Position numbers and translations under genes: made by a program
In this document: piece after piece, positions 50,563 to 61,337 of the stretch
Position numbering within the stretch: position 1 is the stretch's first letter
How the letters are laid out: every line of letters begins with the position of its first letter
The notes under the pieces: model-generated
Seen by the model: only the letters and a program-made list of their open reading frames with translations
Databases searched by the model: none
What the model was told of the DNA's origin: nothing
Assembly (NCBI GenBank): GCA_025602915.1
Contig: JAHLJZ010000003.1
Coordinates: 682,001 to 746,000, forward strand
Length of the DNA stretch: 64,000 nt
Reading direction: 5' to 3'
Source of the DNA: Paraphysoderma sedebokerense
Lineage: Eukaryota > Blastocladiomycota > Physodermatomycetes > Physodermatales > Physodermataceae

Positions 50563-51682
50563 TTATATCGGAATATCCCGACTTTGTAATTCAGCCTTAA
50601 ACTTTTTCAATTCTCTCAGTTCCTTTCTTTCTTTTTGTTGACGATTATAAGAGTTCAGCGTAGAGAGGAAGAATAGTGTCAGGACAGCACCCAGGAAGAG
50701 ACGAACTTTCAGTTAGGAGACGATAAATAGGAGATGATAAAACAAAAAGGACTGTCAGTTAGCTCATCTGGCAGAGCGGAAGGATATCACGGAGTCAAAA
50801 AAGTGAGAAAACTAGAAATATACATACTGCTTACAACTTTGGTCGTTTCCAACTTCATGGTTTCAATATCCGTTTTTATATCACTACAAAGAACCGTCAA
50901 CTTGTTATTTACTTCTTGTACTTTAAACTCAGTCAATTTAGCTTCTTCTCGTATTTCTGATTTTCTATTATTCATATCTATCTGTATATCAGACTTTAAG
51001 TTCGAGATGTCGTCCCTTAATCGCTGATTCAGGGAATCGATTTCTCTTGATATTGAATCTGTCTCTGATTTGACCGTAGCGTAGTCATTTTGGCGTACTA
51101 CTTTTAGTTCTGTGCGGAGTTCTGAGAGTGCCGCTTTATACAGATACGTTTCCTAGATTTTTTGATATCAAAAGTTTAAAATGAAATCGAGGGAGTCCTT
51201 GGACGGAAAAACCAAAAACATACGTTTTCAAGGTCAGTTGATACGAGCATTTCACTTCTGGTTTTGAGACTCGAGTCAGCCAGAATAGCGTGCATTGCCC
51301 TCATAATTGCAACAGCTTGACCTCTCGTGAAGCCATTTCTTTCGAGATGCCGCACCATCCGATAGGTGTCGAAACTGTAATGATTCGGGGAGGTGACGAA
51401 TGACCGGAAAGCGTGGCGGAGCGATTGGATTTGAGAGAGTGTAAGGGTGGACGCAGACTGATGAGCTTGCAGTTGATTGTGAACTTGCGGAGGTGCATGG
51501 TTAAGGGATTGGATATGGGGGATAGCTTGTGACGAGGGAGGAAGGTTCTGGTTCTGCACAAAAGAAGCGAGAGATGCCAACGGCCTATGATGCCTCACCA
51601 CGGACGACTTGGGGATGCAAGCCAGCAGATATGTCCGCAGGTTGAAAGGAAGGCTTCTCGCTCCCCTTGCGATACTGTTCAT
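50563..51682 (-). CDS. MCUR1/CCDC90 (DUF1640) family mitochondrial inner-membrane coiled-coil protein
   Basis: Members (MCUR1, CCDC90B, yeast Fmp32) are coiled-coil inner-membrane proteins linked to calcium uniporter or respiratory-complex assembly. Three exons are predicted. Exon 1 (from 51682) gives a mitochondrial presequence, MNSIARGARSLPFNLRTYLL, then the family head YSFDTYRMVRHLERNGFTRG continuing QAVAIMRAMHAIL. The middle exon (about 51150-50828) is a long coiled coil: ETYLYKAALSELRTELKVVR, then repeated heptads through KLTEFKVQEVNNKLTVL. The last exon (about 50715-50563) holds a membrane helix, VRLFLGAVLTLFFLSTLNSY, and a short basic tail ending SRDIPI. Phase agrees at both introns. 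The intron at about 50720-50825 contains a tRNA-like A-box fragment. Confidence 0.82.
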
Positions 51683-52273
51683 GTGTATGTGTGGTGTATC
51701 TTTATGTCGTCAAGGGACGAAGGGAGTTTCCGCTCCAAGCCGTATCAGGACGAGCAAGAGGGAATTCCAGACTTGCGGCAACACGTGACATGCACGTGAC
51801 ATTGAATTCCTTCTCCCTGCAGGGTCAAGAGGGAACAACATCGGTCGATATACGCAAGGAAAGGGAACAGATAAAGTCATCCTTTGGTTCCCCCACAGTC
51901 ATCGAATTCATTCCCAGACAACCACTCTCACATCCTCATCAATCATGTAAGATATGTCTTGTGTTCCCGCTGATGTCGTATCATCTCGTTGACTGACTCC
52001 CCCTGTTTGTGTTGCCACCTCATAATTTAACGTTGCTCGATACCCTGCTTGCCGTCCGCTTTCTTGTATCAATTCGTCCTTCTGTTCTTTACCCTGTTAT
52101 TCTTACAAATCCCTGCGAAACATTCCAAATTTTTCATGTCAAACGTCCATCCAGCAATCTACTGACGCCGTTATTGCTGCGAGTCACGAACAAATAAACA
52201 ACTACCTCCTTTTCCGTTGTCTTCTCCGTCTCATCGACACGCCTTTTTCAATCAACCTTATTCATAGAAAAGG
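51683..52273. promoter_or_regulatory. divergent promoter region of the MCUR1-like gene and SEC31
   Basis: About 590 bases separate two divergent start codons. The half nearest SEC31 is pyrimidine-rich (52000-52260), as often seen just upstream of fungal start sites. No named element is recognised. Confidence 0.4.
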
Positions 52274-55200
52274 ATGCCTCTGAAAACTTTACAAAGGACG
52301 GCGACATTCACATGGGCACCTTCACTGCCGAACACCGCCGACTTGCCGTTATACCTCGCGACTGGATCTGTTGCTGGCGCGTTAGATGCTAGTTTCAGTA
52401 ACAGCAGTGATTTAGAGCTTTTTGAAGTAAACCTCGGTTCGGATGCAGTTGACGACTGTAAAAAAGTCGGAAAAGTTCAAAGTCAGGCGAGGTACGTATT
52501 TGAAACGCCCGAGTAGAGAATCACTAGTCCTACTCACAACTGCGGCATCCTAGATTTAACCGTTTGGCTTGGTCGTCATTCCGAACCGAAACCGCACCAT
52601 ACGGTACAATTGCTGGAGGTCTGGAAAACGGAGATCTCGTTCTATACAATCCAAAAGCCATAGTAAACTCTCAAGCTGAAAATGCAACTATTTTCAAAAA
52701 GACCTCCCACAGTACCGCAGTTCGAGGTCTTGATTTCAACCCAACTCAGCAGAATCTTCTTGCTACTGGTGCCGGTGAGGGTGATATATTGATTTGGGAT
52801 ATGAATGATCCATCCACCCCTTATTCCCCTGGCCCCACCAAAACCCCAAAGTTGCTCAACTCCGACGTCACCTATCTAAGTTGGAATAGACAGGTGCCTC
52901 ATATTTTGGCTAGTAGTTCATCTAACGGATTGACAATTGTGTGGGATTTGAAAAACAAGAGAGAAGTCATTACATTGGCACCACCAGCAGGTATGGGTCA
53001 AAGTATGGGCGGAATGTGGGGCGGTGGTCCGGGTATGGGCGGAGGAGCTGCGAGACGTGCTGGTGTCGTAGTGGCTTGGAATCCAGAATTGGTAAGTTGC
53101 TCTAGAATAATTTGGTTTGTAAGTGTATACATATTTAACAGTCTCTCCAATTAGGCCACCCAAATTATCACGGCATCCGAAGATGACATGAATCCGGTCA
53201 TCATGGTTTGGGATCTCCGAAACGCCCATGCACCCGAGAAGGTAATATATAACTTTTCAATCATCATACCACGATTCAAAACTAAGTTGCGTGTTATCCA
53301 AGGTACTTTCGGGCCACAGCAAGGGCATCCTGTCGGTTAGTTGGTGTCCGAAAGATTCGGATCTGTTATTGAGTTGTGGTAAAGATAATCGCACGATATG
53401 CTGGAATCCATCCACTTGCGAAATAATGGGCGAGGTATGGGTTCTCCTGTATACCCCTCACGCTGGAGATGTCTCGATCAACTGACATGGCTCCTCTGCC
53501 GTAGCTTCCACCTTCCCAGAACTGGTCATTCGACGTCCAATGGTGTCCGCGCAACCCAGATATTTTGTCGGTGGCATCTTTTGATGGAAAGGTATTAAAT
53601 CTAGGCGTCGGATCGCAGAATGTGAATTATGTTTGAAACTAAGACTATCTCCTTGCAGATCTCTGTCTATTCATTACAAACATCCGAAGGCAGTAAGGCC
53701 GCTGCAGCCAATGCCACTACCAGTGATCCCTTTGCCCCGAAAACGACCACGCCTTCGTCAATTGCGTTGAAACAACCACCTAAATGGTTGAGACGCCCCG
53801 TTGGAGTCACTTGGTCGTTTGGCGGAAAACTAATCACCTTTGGGCATCGATCAGCCCCAGCTCAACCTGCACAACCCCAACAACCGGGTTACACCTCTCC
53901 GCAACAACCAACTCATTCGCAACCTTTACCTCGTCACATATCAATACAGTCTATTGCTACCTTACCGGAAGTGAAGAAGCGAAGTGATGAATTTGAAACT
54001 TGTCTAAGTGGCGTAGGATGTGTTCCTAAGGATTTCTGTGCAAGAAGGAAGACTGAATTAGAAAACTCAGGGAAATCTCACGGCGTTGCTGCGGGTCCTA
54101 TCATATGGGAAGTGATGAAAATGTTATTTGATGAGAAGGAGGGCAGACAGATTTTGACGACGCAGTTGAATGGCGACAAGCCTTATCAATATTTGAAAGA
54201 GACGCCAACTGACAATGTAATCCCCCAGGTGGTTGAAGATGTCACCACTAACGATGTTACCCAAACAAATGGAGTCATTGGAGATGAGGGCGACTCTTCA
54301 GAAGTGTTTGATAAAATTCGTTCATTATCCATCGACAGCAAATCAAAACCTACAGGCTCTTCCCCATTCCGAGTGTTCCCCGAATCATTCAACGATACCG
54401 ACCGTCAAATAACAACAGCACTATTGCACGGTGATTTCGCGGCGGCAGTGAAATACTGTGTTGACTCGCATCGTCTGGCCGATGCCTTAATGTTTGCAGC
54501 ATGTGGTGGTCCCGATTTATTCAACAAAACTCGTGATTCATATATCAAATCTCACATCTCCAAAACTCCCTATTTGAGAATCGTGGAAGATATTGTTCAA
54601 AGCAACTTGAAAGACTTGGTAGAAAATGCATCCTTGGATGAATGGGATTCTATCATGATCTCCATCATGACCTACGCTAAAGGACCTGAAACCAACGAAT
54701 TGGCGAGACTGTTAGGGCGAAGATTAGAAGCGGCCTATAGAAAGCGTACGACTACCCCTGGATTTTTCCCTCTTACGTTGTCATCGCCGAAAAAGGGTAA
54801 AAATGTCCCTGCCGTCGATCCCAATTCGTTCTTTGACAACATGAATTCGACTGATACTCAAACCAACGAATCCAATGAAAAGGAATCTGAAGCCGAACAA
54901 GCCAATGTCAACGGATCTGTCAGTCCGTCGTCGTCGTCGAATTCTGTCGCTACTACTATGTCAATTGAGCAACTATGCCAAAACGCCGTTATTTGCTATC
55001 TTGTCGCCGGTGACATTGAGAGAATGGTGTACATTTGGGCTCAGGAATTAGGCGAAATTGAGACTGCCAGCCCAATCTATAAGAAAAGTGAACCAAGGTG
55101 GGGACCAAAATACGAAATTCACGCTCAATTTCTTCAGGACTTCATTGAACTCGTGGGTTTGGTTCGCAAAGCTATTTCTTTTGTGGATAAAGACTTGGCT

Positions 55201-57297
55201 TCCGATGCTGGCAATGTGCAAGCGACAGAAGAGGTATCCGGAACCAAAACGAACTTTAAGTCGTACAAACTGGCACCCATGTATCGAAAATATTTCGAGT
55301 ACGCTGATGTTTTGGCTCATCAAGGGAAATTGCAATTAGCCTGGAAGTATTTAGGTATGATACCCAACGGATTTACGCCTTCGATGGCAAAACGAGAAGG
55401 CGATGTCGACACTGTTTTGGTGTTGAGGGATAGAGTATACGAAGCCATTAAGGGTAGATTGAGCAAAGAAGGTACCGGAGGGTTGGTTGCTCCGGAATTT
55501 CCTTTTAAGCGAGTACTTGTTGGGAAGGTTGAAGAACCGCAACCCGTTGTTACTTCAACTCAAGGACAGGCTTATCAGCAGCAATCGTATGGTTACAGCC
55601 AAACTCAGTATGGCTATCCTCAAGGTGGTTATACTTCGTCTACTCCGCAATACGGTCAGTCAACATATCAAACCTCCACATATACCAGCACCCCATCGTA
55701 TTCTGCGGCCCCAACTTCATATGGTGGGTATTCCGGTTCAAGCTACGCGCCATACAACCCTAATCCGGTGAGCTCAGCTGTAACCCCTGCCATTCAACCG
55801 CCACCAACAGCTAATCAAATGATTCCGACACCCCAGCCGAATCAATTTGTACCTACACCAACTCCGGGTATGCCACCACAACCGACATCATATGACCCTA
55901 TTGTCTCATCAACTGGTCCTCAGCCTGCGGCCTATTCCACTGGCGCAGCCCAACCAAAAACTGGATGGAACGATCCGCCAATGATACCGACCACCCAACG
56001 TCGCATGTCAAAACCCTCTACTCCGGCCCCCATTACTGCACCTTTCCCGCATCAAGCCGGTGTTCCACAGTCTACCTCACAATACGGTCCTCCCCAAACT
56101 TCATCCCCGCCGTCACAGAATTATCAACAAAATCCAACCGTGACAGCTCCCCCACCGTCAACGATTGGAAGAACAGTTCCAACGAACAATTCTGGGTATG
56201 CTTCGGCTTCTCTAGCTCAACCCCCGGTTTCTTCTTCAGGGTATGCTGCAGCGCCATTGGCACAACCACCAGTGTCTTCCTCTGGATACGCCGCTGGACA
56301 TATATCTCAACCTTCATCTACGCCCCCACCTTCCATGAGGCCAACACAGAATCAATATGCTCCTCCGCCTCAGTCCCAACAGCCGCAACAGCAACAACCA
56401 CAGCAATACCAGATGCAACAACCTCAAGGAATGGGAATGGGAGTTAGACCTCCGATGGGTGGGGCACCTTATCCTTCCGGCGGACCTGGTGCGGGACCTG
56501 CTCCTGGGATGGGCATGGGTATGCAAGGACCGCCTCCTCAAGATCCGAACGCAAAGCCGGCAGTTCAATCGACGCAAAATGCCGCACCAAGTGCCCCGAC
56601 TAAACCTAGACATCGTACGTTCTATTCTTACTTCTCTCCATCCTTCTATAGTTTAACGATGGGGACTAATGTGTTTCTCTACATTTGTTTATTTTTTATT
56701 CCACAAATAGCTGCTGGAGATCGATCTCACATCCCTCCGCAACATCTACCGATATTCAAGATTCTTGATGCCGCTTTGAACAAAGCAAAAGCTATGGCTC
56801 CGGTTCGTACTCTACCATCCCTTTTGGCTTTTCCTTCGATTTTTGCTTCTTCTTGTCCACCCTTTTGGTCACCAAAGAATACACGTTACATAGACCACAT
56901 CATTCTGTTGTGTAATTGAAAACTAACTACATTAATATAAATAACACAAATGTAGCCTCAACAAAAACGAATGATTGACGATGTTGAAAAACGTTTATTA
57001 TCGATGTTCGATGCCCTCAACAATGGTGACGTTTCTGACGTTGTCAGTGGGCAATTAATATCGTTGGTTAAAGGTTTGCCTTCATTCTTCTTTGCACTTT
57101 TCAGTGGTGGCTCTTTCCTTACAGTTAACGAAATGTGTTCATTTTTTCCTTCGCATACTGCAACAGCCATCGAATCCAGAGATTATGGTACCGCATCTTC
57201 CATTCAAGTTCAATTATCGACAACTCAAGTTAACGAAACAGCCGCTTGGATGATTGGCGTCAAACGGTTGATCGATATTATCAAAACTTTACCTTAA
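52274..57297 (+). CDS. SEC31: SEC31, outer-coat subunit of COPII vesicles
   Basis: Sec31 with Sec13 forms the outer cage of ER-to-Golgi COPII vesicles. The ATG at 52274 starts [20 protein letters not shown]. The WD40 propeller runs over exons to about 53840: [77 protein letters not shown]. It ends at [20 protein letters not shown]. An alpha-solenoid with [20 protein letters not shown] follows (about 54400-55500), then a Pro/Gln/Tyr-rich stretch that recruits Sec23 and stimulates Sar1 (55550-56600). The helical C-terminal domain follows: [20 protein letters not shown], then [20 protein letters not shown] and [14 protein letters not shown] Gly/Met-rich loop ([19 protein letters not shown]) inserted near 53000 is unusual. 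About nine exons; all joins keep phase. Confidence 0.93.
56191..56322 (+). repeat. 45-bp in-frame repeats in the SEC31 Pro-rich region
   Basis: Two full 45-bp units (56191-56235 and 56236-56280) and a diverged third encode [15 protein letters not shown]-type 15-residue repeats. They lie in the disordered region, so copy number could vary between strains. Confidence 0.8.
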
Positions 57298-57924
57298 GTT
57301 TTTTGTCGTGGGGTGATGGTTCTTTTTGTGTTAGAAGAGTACCCTAGACTTGGCAGTAGTCAGCCAGTAAAGTAGGGGAGGCGTTTGAAGAAATTGCGAG
57401 TTTGTGCGACTGTTTTATTCCACAGTGGGTCGATGATTTATAAGTAGTCTTTTGGTTTTTTTAATTTTCTGCACTAAAGTCGATGCGATGTTTGTTGGAT
57501 TTTTGTTCACTGTTATATTTCCACATTAAGCATTATTTGTTGATTTTCATCATCGCTTTCGCATGATTGATACCGGTGCGAGACTCCAAATTGAAAACTG
57601 GCAATTTATTTTGCATCGGTTTACCAAATTTGGAAGAAAAACTGCGATGAAATAGGGGAGCAATAAAAAAATTTATGGTTTGACATATTCGTATGGACGT
57701 AGTCGCTTTTGCTACTTAAAACCTTGATCGCTGGATGATATCAAGCAGTGGTCACGGCCTTTTGCAGGGACTGACGCTGAGGTATCTGGGATTTTCCATT
57801 GACAAGATTGGATGCGTCGTTTAACTACCTATGATGGTACCCGATCATTTGGCTCTATAGTAGTTCTACTTTATTGGTATAATCTAAAGTAAGCGCAACT
57901 AAGGAACATGTTAAATTGCTTATC

Positions 57925-57932
57925 TGACGTCA
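57925..57932. promoter_or_regulatory. CRE-like palindrome TGACGTCA (first copy)
   Basis: A perfect 8-bp CREB/ATF-type bZIP palindrome within the longer shared word ttatctgacgtcaac, about 830 bases upstream of the carbonic anhydrase ATG. Function is inferred from the motif only. Confidence 0.35.
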
Positions 57933-58170
57933 ACTACCTTAGCCTAATCCCTGGGCTAATGCTAACGGCAGCCATGCTTACAGATAAGAGAAGTAGAGGT
58001 TCGGTTGCTGATGAAAAACAATAGTGCAACCATATTAGAAGCGTAAAGTGCCCTTCTAGACCACGCCGAATGAGGCGAAATGGTGATGGAATTCAGGTTA
58101 TTCCGGTAGATGCTGGCCACAGTTTGTATTGTTCCGTTTGGAACAGATGGGACCCACTCATCAGTTTATC

Positions 58171-58178
58171 TGACGTCA
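58171..58178. promoter_or_regulatory. CRE-like palindrome TGACGTCA (second copy)
   Basis: The same palindrome in the same 15-base context as at 57925, about 590 bases upstream of the carbonic anhydrase ATG. Repetition in one intergenic region makes chance less likely but could also reflect local duplication. Confidence 0.35.
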
Positions 58179-58762
58179 ACCACAAGTCGGTATTGAACAA
58201 ACAAAATTGCAAGCATTTGAAAGTTCGTTCGCCGACCAACAGGTCCACCGGTGTGGATGGTAGTATTTTTCCAGAAGCAATGAAGGTGCTGAGGATCGCA
58301 ACAATTCAATAAAAGCCTTCTGGAAAATAACACTCGTGGTGTTAGAATCTGAATTTTGTGAATTTGAGAAACATTAGCTTGCACCACAAGAGGCGAAGTA
58401 GATTCATGACAACGGCATCTGGCTCAATATCAAGAATCCCGGATCCCAATCTTTGCGTTCCTCTTAATATAGTGGCTGCTTATCAATTTGCTTCAATTAA
58501 GATTGGTATTATTCGAGCGGCTCGTTGTGCGGCCCAGCATTTCACGCGTCTTTGCCTCTTTCCAGCGATACAATTCCAGAAGTAATGAAAACGGAGGCTT
58601 CAGCCAACGGTTCTTTAATTTATTTTTCGCTTAATTGTTCCGCATGTATGGCTAGTGGTGTTTTACTGATGAAAAATCTCGAGAATAAAACTCAGACGTT
58701 ACGCTCACGTCATTTCATCATTGCTTGGTTAAACCGTAAGCATACCCGAAAAAAATAACGTC

Positions 58763-60005
58763 ATGAACACTTCAAAATTAACCATTGCACTTAGTTGCAT
58801 TATTTTGTTCACATCAGTCGGTACCGCGATCGGTGCTGGCGCTCAAGATTTCAGTTATTCTGGCGCAACCGTAAGTGTCGTCCACAGCTGACCGCTTTAC
58901 TCTCGATTCTATACAACATGGTGTTAACAGAATCAAATCGTTTGATTAGGGTCCTGCTAGATGGGGTGATATTAAAGCAGAGTATGCCGTCTGTCGGACT
59001 GGTATGTTCCAATCGCCAACAAACTTGATGGCCAAGGAAGCCGAACGTCGAGAAATCAGGGTCGACAGTTGGACAGATATCCCTGAAGCTATGAAGATGA
59101 AAAATACAGGCTTAACAGTCGACATTGAAGTTCCAGCAAACAACAAAGCCCAGGCCAAATTTGCTGACCGAACCTATACATTGAAAGGCGTAAGTGTGTT
59201 TTGGTTTTACGTGCAATTTGATTGCGTTTCGTTGAGCTAACTTGTAAAATTTAATTTAGATCCACTACCACATGCCAAGTGAACATTTGGTCGAAGGAAA
59301 ATATTTTGAAGGTTTGTTTATATTTTAGCATTGTCCCAAGCGATGCGCCCAACAATGCTAATAATTCATAACGTACCGAATCATAGGTGAAATGCATTTT
59401 GTGCACGCCGCGCCTGATGGTCAACTTCTTGTCATTGGTACTTTCCTGTCGATGAACACAACTGCCCAGCCGAATCCTTTCATTGAATCTATCAAGGGTC
59501 AGGTAAGTTGTTGAATATGTTTGTTTAAGCATTTTGATGAATGCTAATCTAACTATTCATAATTTGAATAGATTCCCGCTCAAACAGGTCAAGAAACCAC
59601 ACTTCAAGGATTGCGACTTAGTGCTCTTCAGCAATCGCTTAATATGAATGAATTTTTTACATACCAGGGTAGTTTGACTACACCTCCCTGTACTGAAAGT
59701 AATACCTAATTTTCTTACTCTAATCCGATACCCCTAGAATTGCGGTTCTGACTTGCTTTTCACTTTAATTAGATGTCCGCTGGATCGTCATGCGAAATCC
59801 TATTGCCCTTAATGCTGATCAGTACGCAGTTCTCAAGCAAGCTGTTCCCTTCTCATCCCGTGGTGCTCAATTCAATATGGATTTGGAGGGTCGTCGTCGA
59901 CAAGGAGCACCTCAACCTGCTCCTGGTGCTCCTCCTGCTCCTGGTGCACCGCCAGTTGCACAACCTGCTGAGGGCGTCCCCGCTGCTGAGCAACCTGCCA
60001 TGTAA
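58763..60005 (+). CDS. secreted alpha-class carbonic anhydrase with Pro/Ala-rich tail
   Basis: Zinc enzyme interconverting CO2 and bicarbonate. Predicted exons start at 58763-58870, 58950-59189 and 59260-59311; three more follow, the last ending at the stop at 60003-60005. The signal peptide is MNTSKLTIALSCIILFTSVG. The fold starts at GPARWGDIKAEYAVCRTGMF followed by QSPTN. The zinc ligands are present as IHYHMPSEHLVEGKYF (His-x-His) and GEMHFVHAAPDG (third His). The active-site wall SLTTPPCTE and NVRWIVM are conserved. Cysteines at VCRTG and PPCTE could form the disulfide of secreted members. The tail from about GRRRQGAPQPAPGAPPAPGA onward is a Pro/Ala repeat, probably extended and possibly cell-wall-facing. 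All known catalytic-core residues that I can check are present. Confidence 0.9.
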
Positions 60006-60484
60006 AGTGTAAATGTAAAGATTTCTGTATTATATTGATAATGGGATTTGTATTTATATTTAAAATTTTTTGTGAAATAATGAACGCTATGCATATCGTA
60101 ATTGTAATCATTTGGTCTGTCTTGGTATATCTGAAAAGGACCGCAATAAGTATGAGAGTGAGTGAATACCAGTAAAGAAATTCAATGATAATTTTGTTAG
60201 TGGACTGCAATGAGCTGCATAAATTTGGGTCTGTACTATAGCAGAAATAAATCATAATTATTTGATCGGAATCACATGGGCTCAATATTAACTGATTATC
60301 TGCTGCTGCATTGCAATAATACAAAAGTATGTTGTCCGTCTCAATAATACGGATACAGCATTCAAATATTCGGCCGATCTCTGAATCGTGACAGCGCACT
60401 CCCTCAGCCACAGCTGACTTTTTTCCTTCCGTCGGAGAACATTGAGAACTCTCATCCGAAAACTCTCGACTCAAGTAAATACAA
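60006..60484. other. intergenic region between carbonic anhydrase and CMC2
   Basis: AT-rich 3' flank followed by the CMC2 promoter. The long minus-strand open frame across 59872-60765 is the antisense shadow of two real genes plus intergenic sequence. Confidence 0.5.
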
Positions 60485-60944
60485 ATGCATCCGGATCTGG
60501 AATCGTATACCCTCAAAGACTGTGAAGACATCATCCAACAGCTGCAGAAATGCCACGAAACGGCCGGTTTGAAGAAGTATCTAGGATGGTGCAATAGCGT
60601 TAAATATGAATTGAATCGGTGTCTAACGGCTGACGTATGTTCCTTACCTATTTCCAAGATGTTGGATAATTCTTCTCGATGTGTCTTGTGAACAGTGATA
60701 AATTGTTCTGGAGATTTTCTGTCATTTAACTCACCATCGTTTCCGTATCTTTTCGCTTCTAACAAAAATATGTGTCGAACTTGCCTTTAATAATATCTGG
60801 CCAATCGGTATTACTACTGCGATTATCATTTAATACAACTTACGACAACTTCAGTATAAACGGAAAAGGCTTGAAAATTCAGAAAAGGCCAAAGAACGAC
60901 GATCGAAAGCTGAACAGGCCTGGAAAGATCTAAATTTGAAGTGA
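60485..60944 (+). CDS. CMC2: CMC2, twin CX9C cytochrome c oxidase assembly protein
   Basis: CMC2 is an intermembrane-space protein needed for cytochrome c oxidase biogenesis. Exons 60485-60634 and 60855-60944 are joined by a phase-0 220-nt intron. They give 79 residues, the same length as the human protein. It starts MHPDLESYTLKDCEDIIQQL, the family MHPDL start. Both CX9C motifs are exact: CEDIIQQLQKC and CNSVKYELNRC, with the conserved H-x-GxxKYLGWCN link between them. The C-terminus is a basic helix, YKRKRLENSEKAKERRSKAE. Import is expected through the Mia40 disulfide relay. Confidence 0.92.
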
Positions 60945-61337
60945 TCACTTTCTATTTGCAAAACTTTCGCAATTAATTGTCACAGTAGCAATAATGAATA
61001 CTGATACATCGATATGCCAGCATTATAAGCAGTTTCTTAATGTAGTTATTACCTGAAAAGGAATGTCAACCACTGTGGGATGGTTGTTCTCTCGCCTGAT
61101 CATTGCTTGGACCGATTTTCAGATTGCATAATTTAAGAATGTATAGGCAGTTAGATGAAATTGGTAATATTAGTTAATGCGTTGGATTTATATACATAGT
61201 TCTGTAACGATGAAAACAATATAACAATATTGCTGTTGTGGCCCATTAGACTTGACATTCTTCACGAGGTTAACGGAATCCAAGACTTGATCCATTTTCG
61301 TCTGCTCCGTGCTTACATTGACCACATTATACCAACC
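60945..61337. other. intergenic region upstream of the SNAP-like gene
   Basis: AT-rich stretch without a clear exon. An open reading frame runs in from 61230 ahead of the first ATG at 61338; whether it belongs to an upstream exon is unresolved. Confidence 0.4.

Larger units (their letters stand above)
57298..58762. other. intergenic region between SEC31 and the carbonic anhydrase gene, with possible exon relics
   Basis: About 1.46 kb. No intact gene is visible. Two stretches, near 58230-58290 and 58565-58600, resemble the SPTN..PEAMK part of the neighbouring carbonic anhydrase and may be decayed paralogue remnants (weak). Two 15-bp copies of ttatctgacgtcaac also lie here. Confidence 0.35.

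Noticed and set aside
56314-56613. Arg/His-rich minus-strand open frame
   Set aside because: Antisense shadow of the Pro/Gln-rich part of SEC31.
59872-60765. Long minus-strand open frame of 297 codons
   Set aside because: It is antisense to the carbonic anhydrase last exon and CMC2; composition is low-complexity and no domain is visible, while both plus-strand genes are clearly real.
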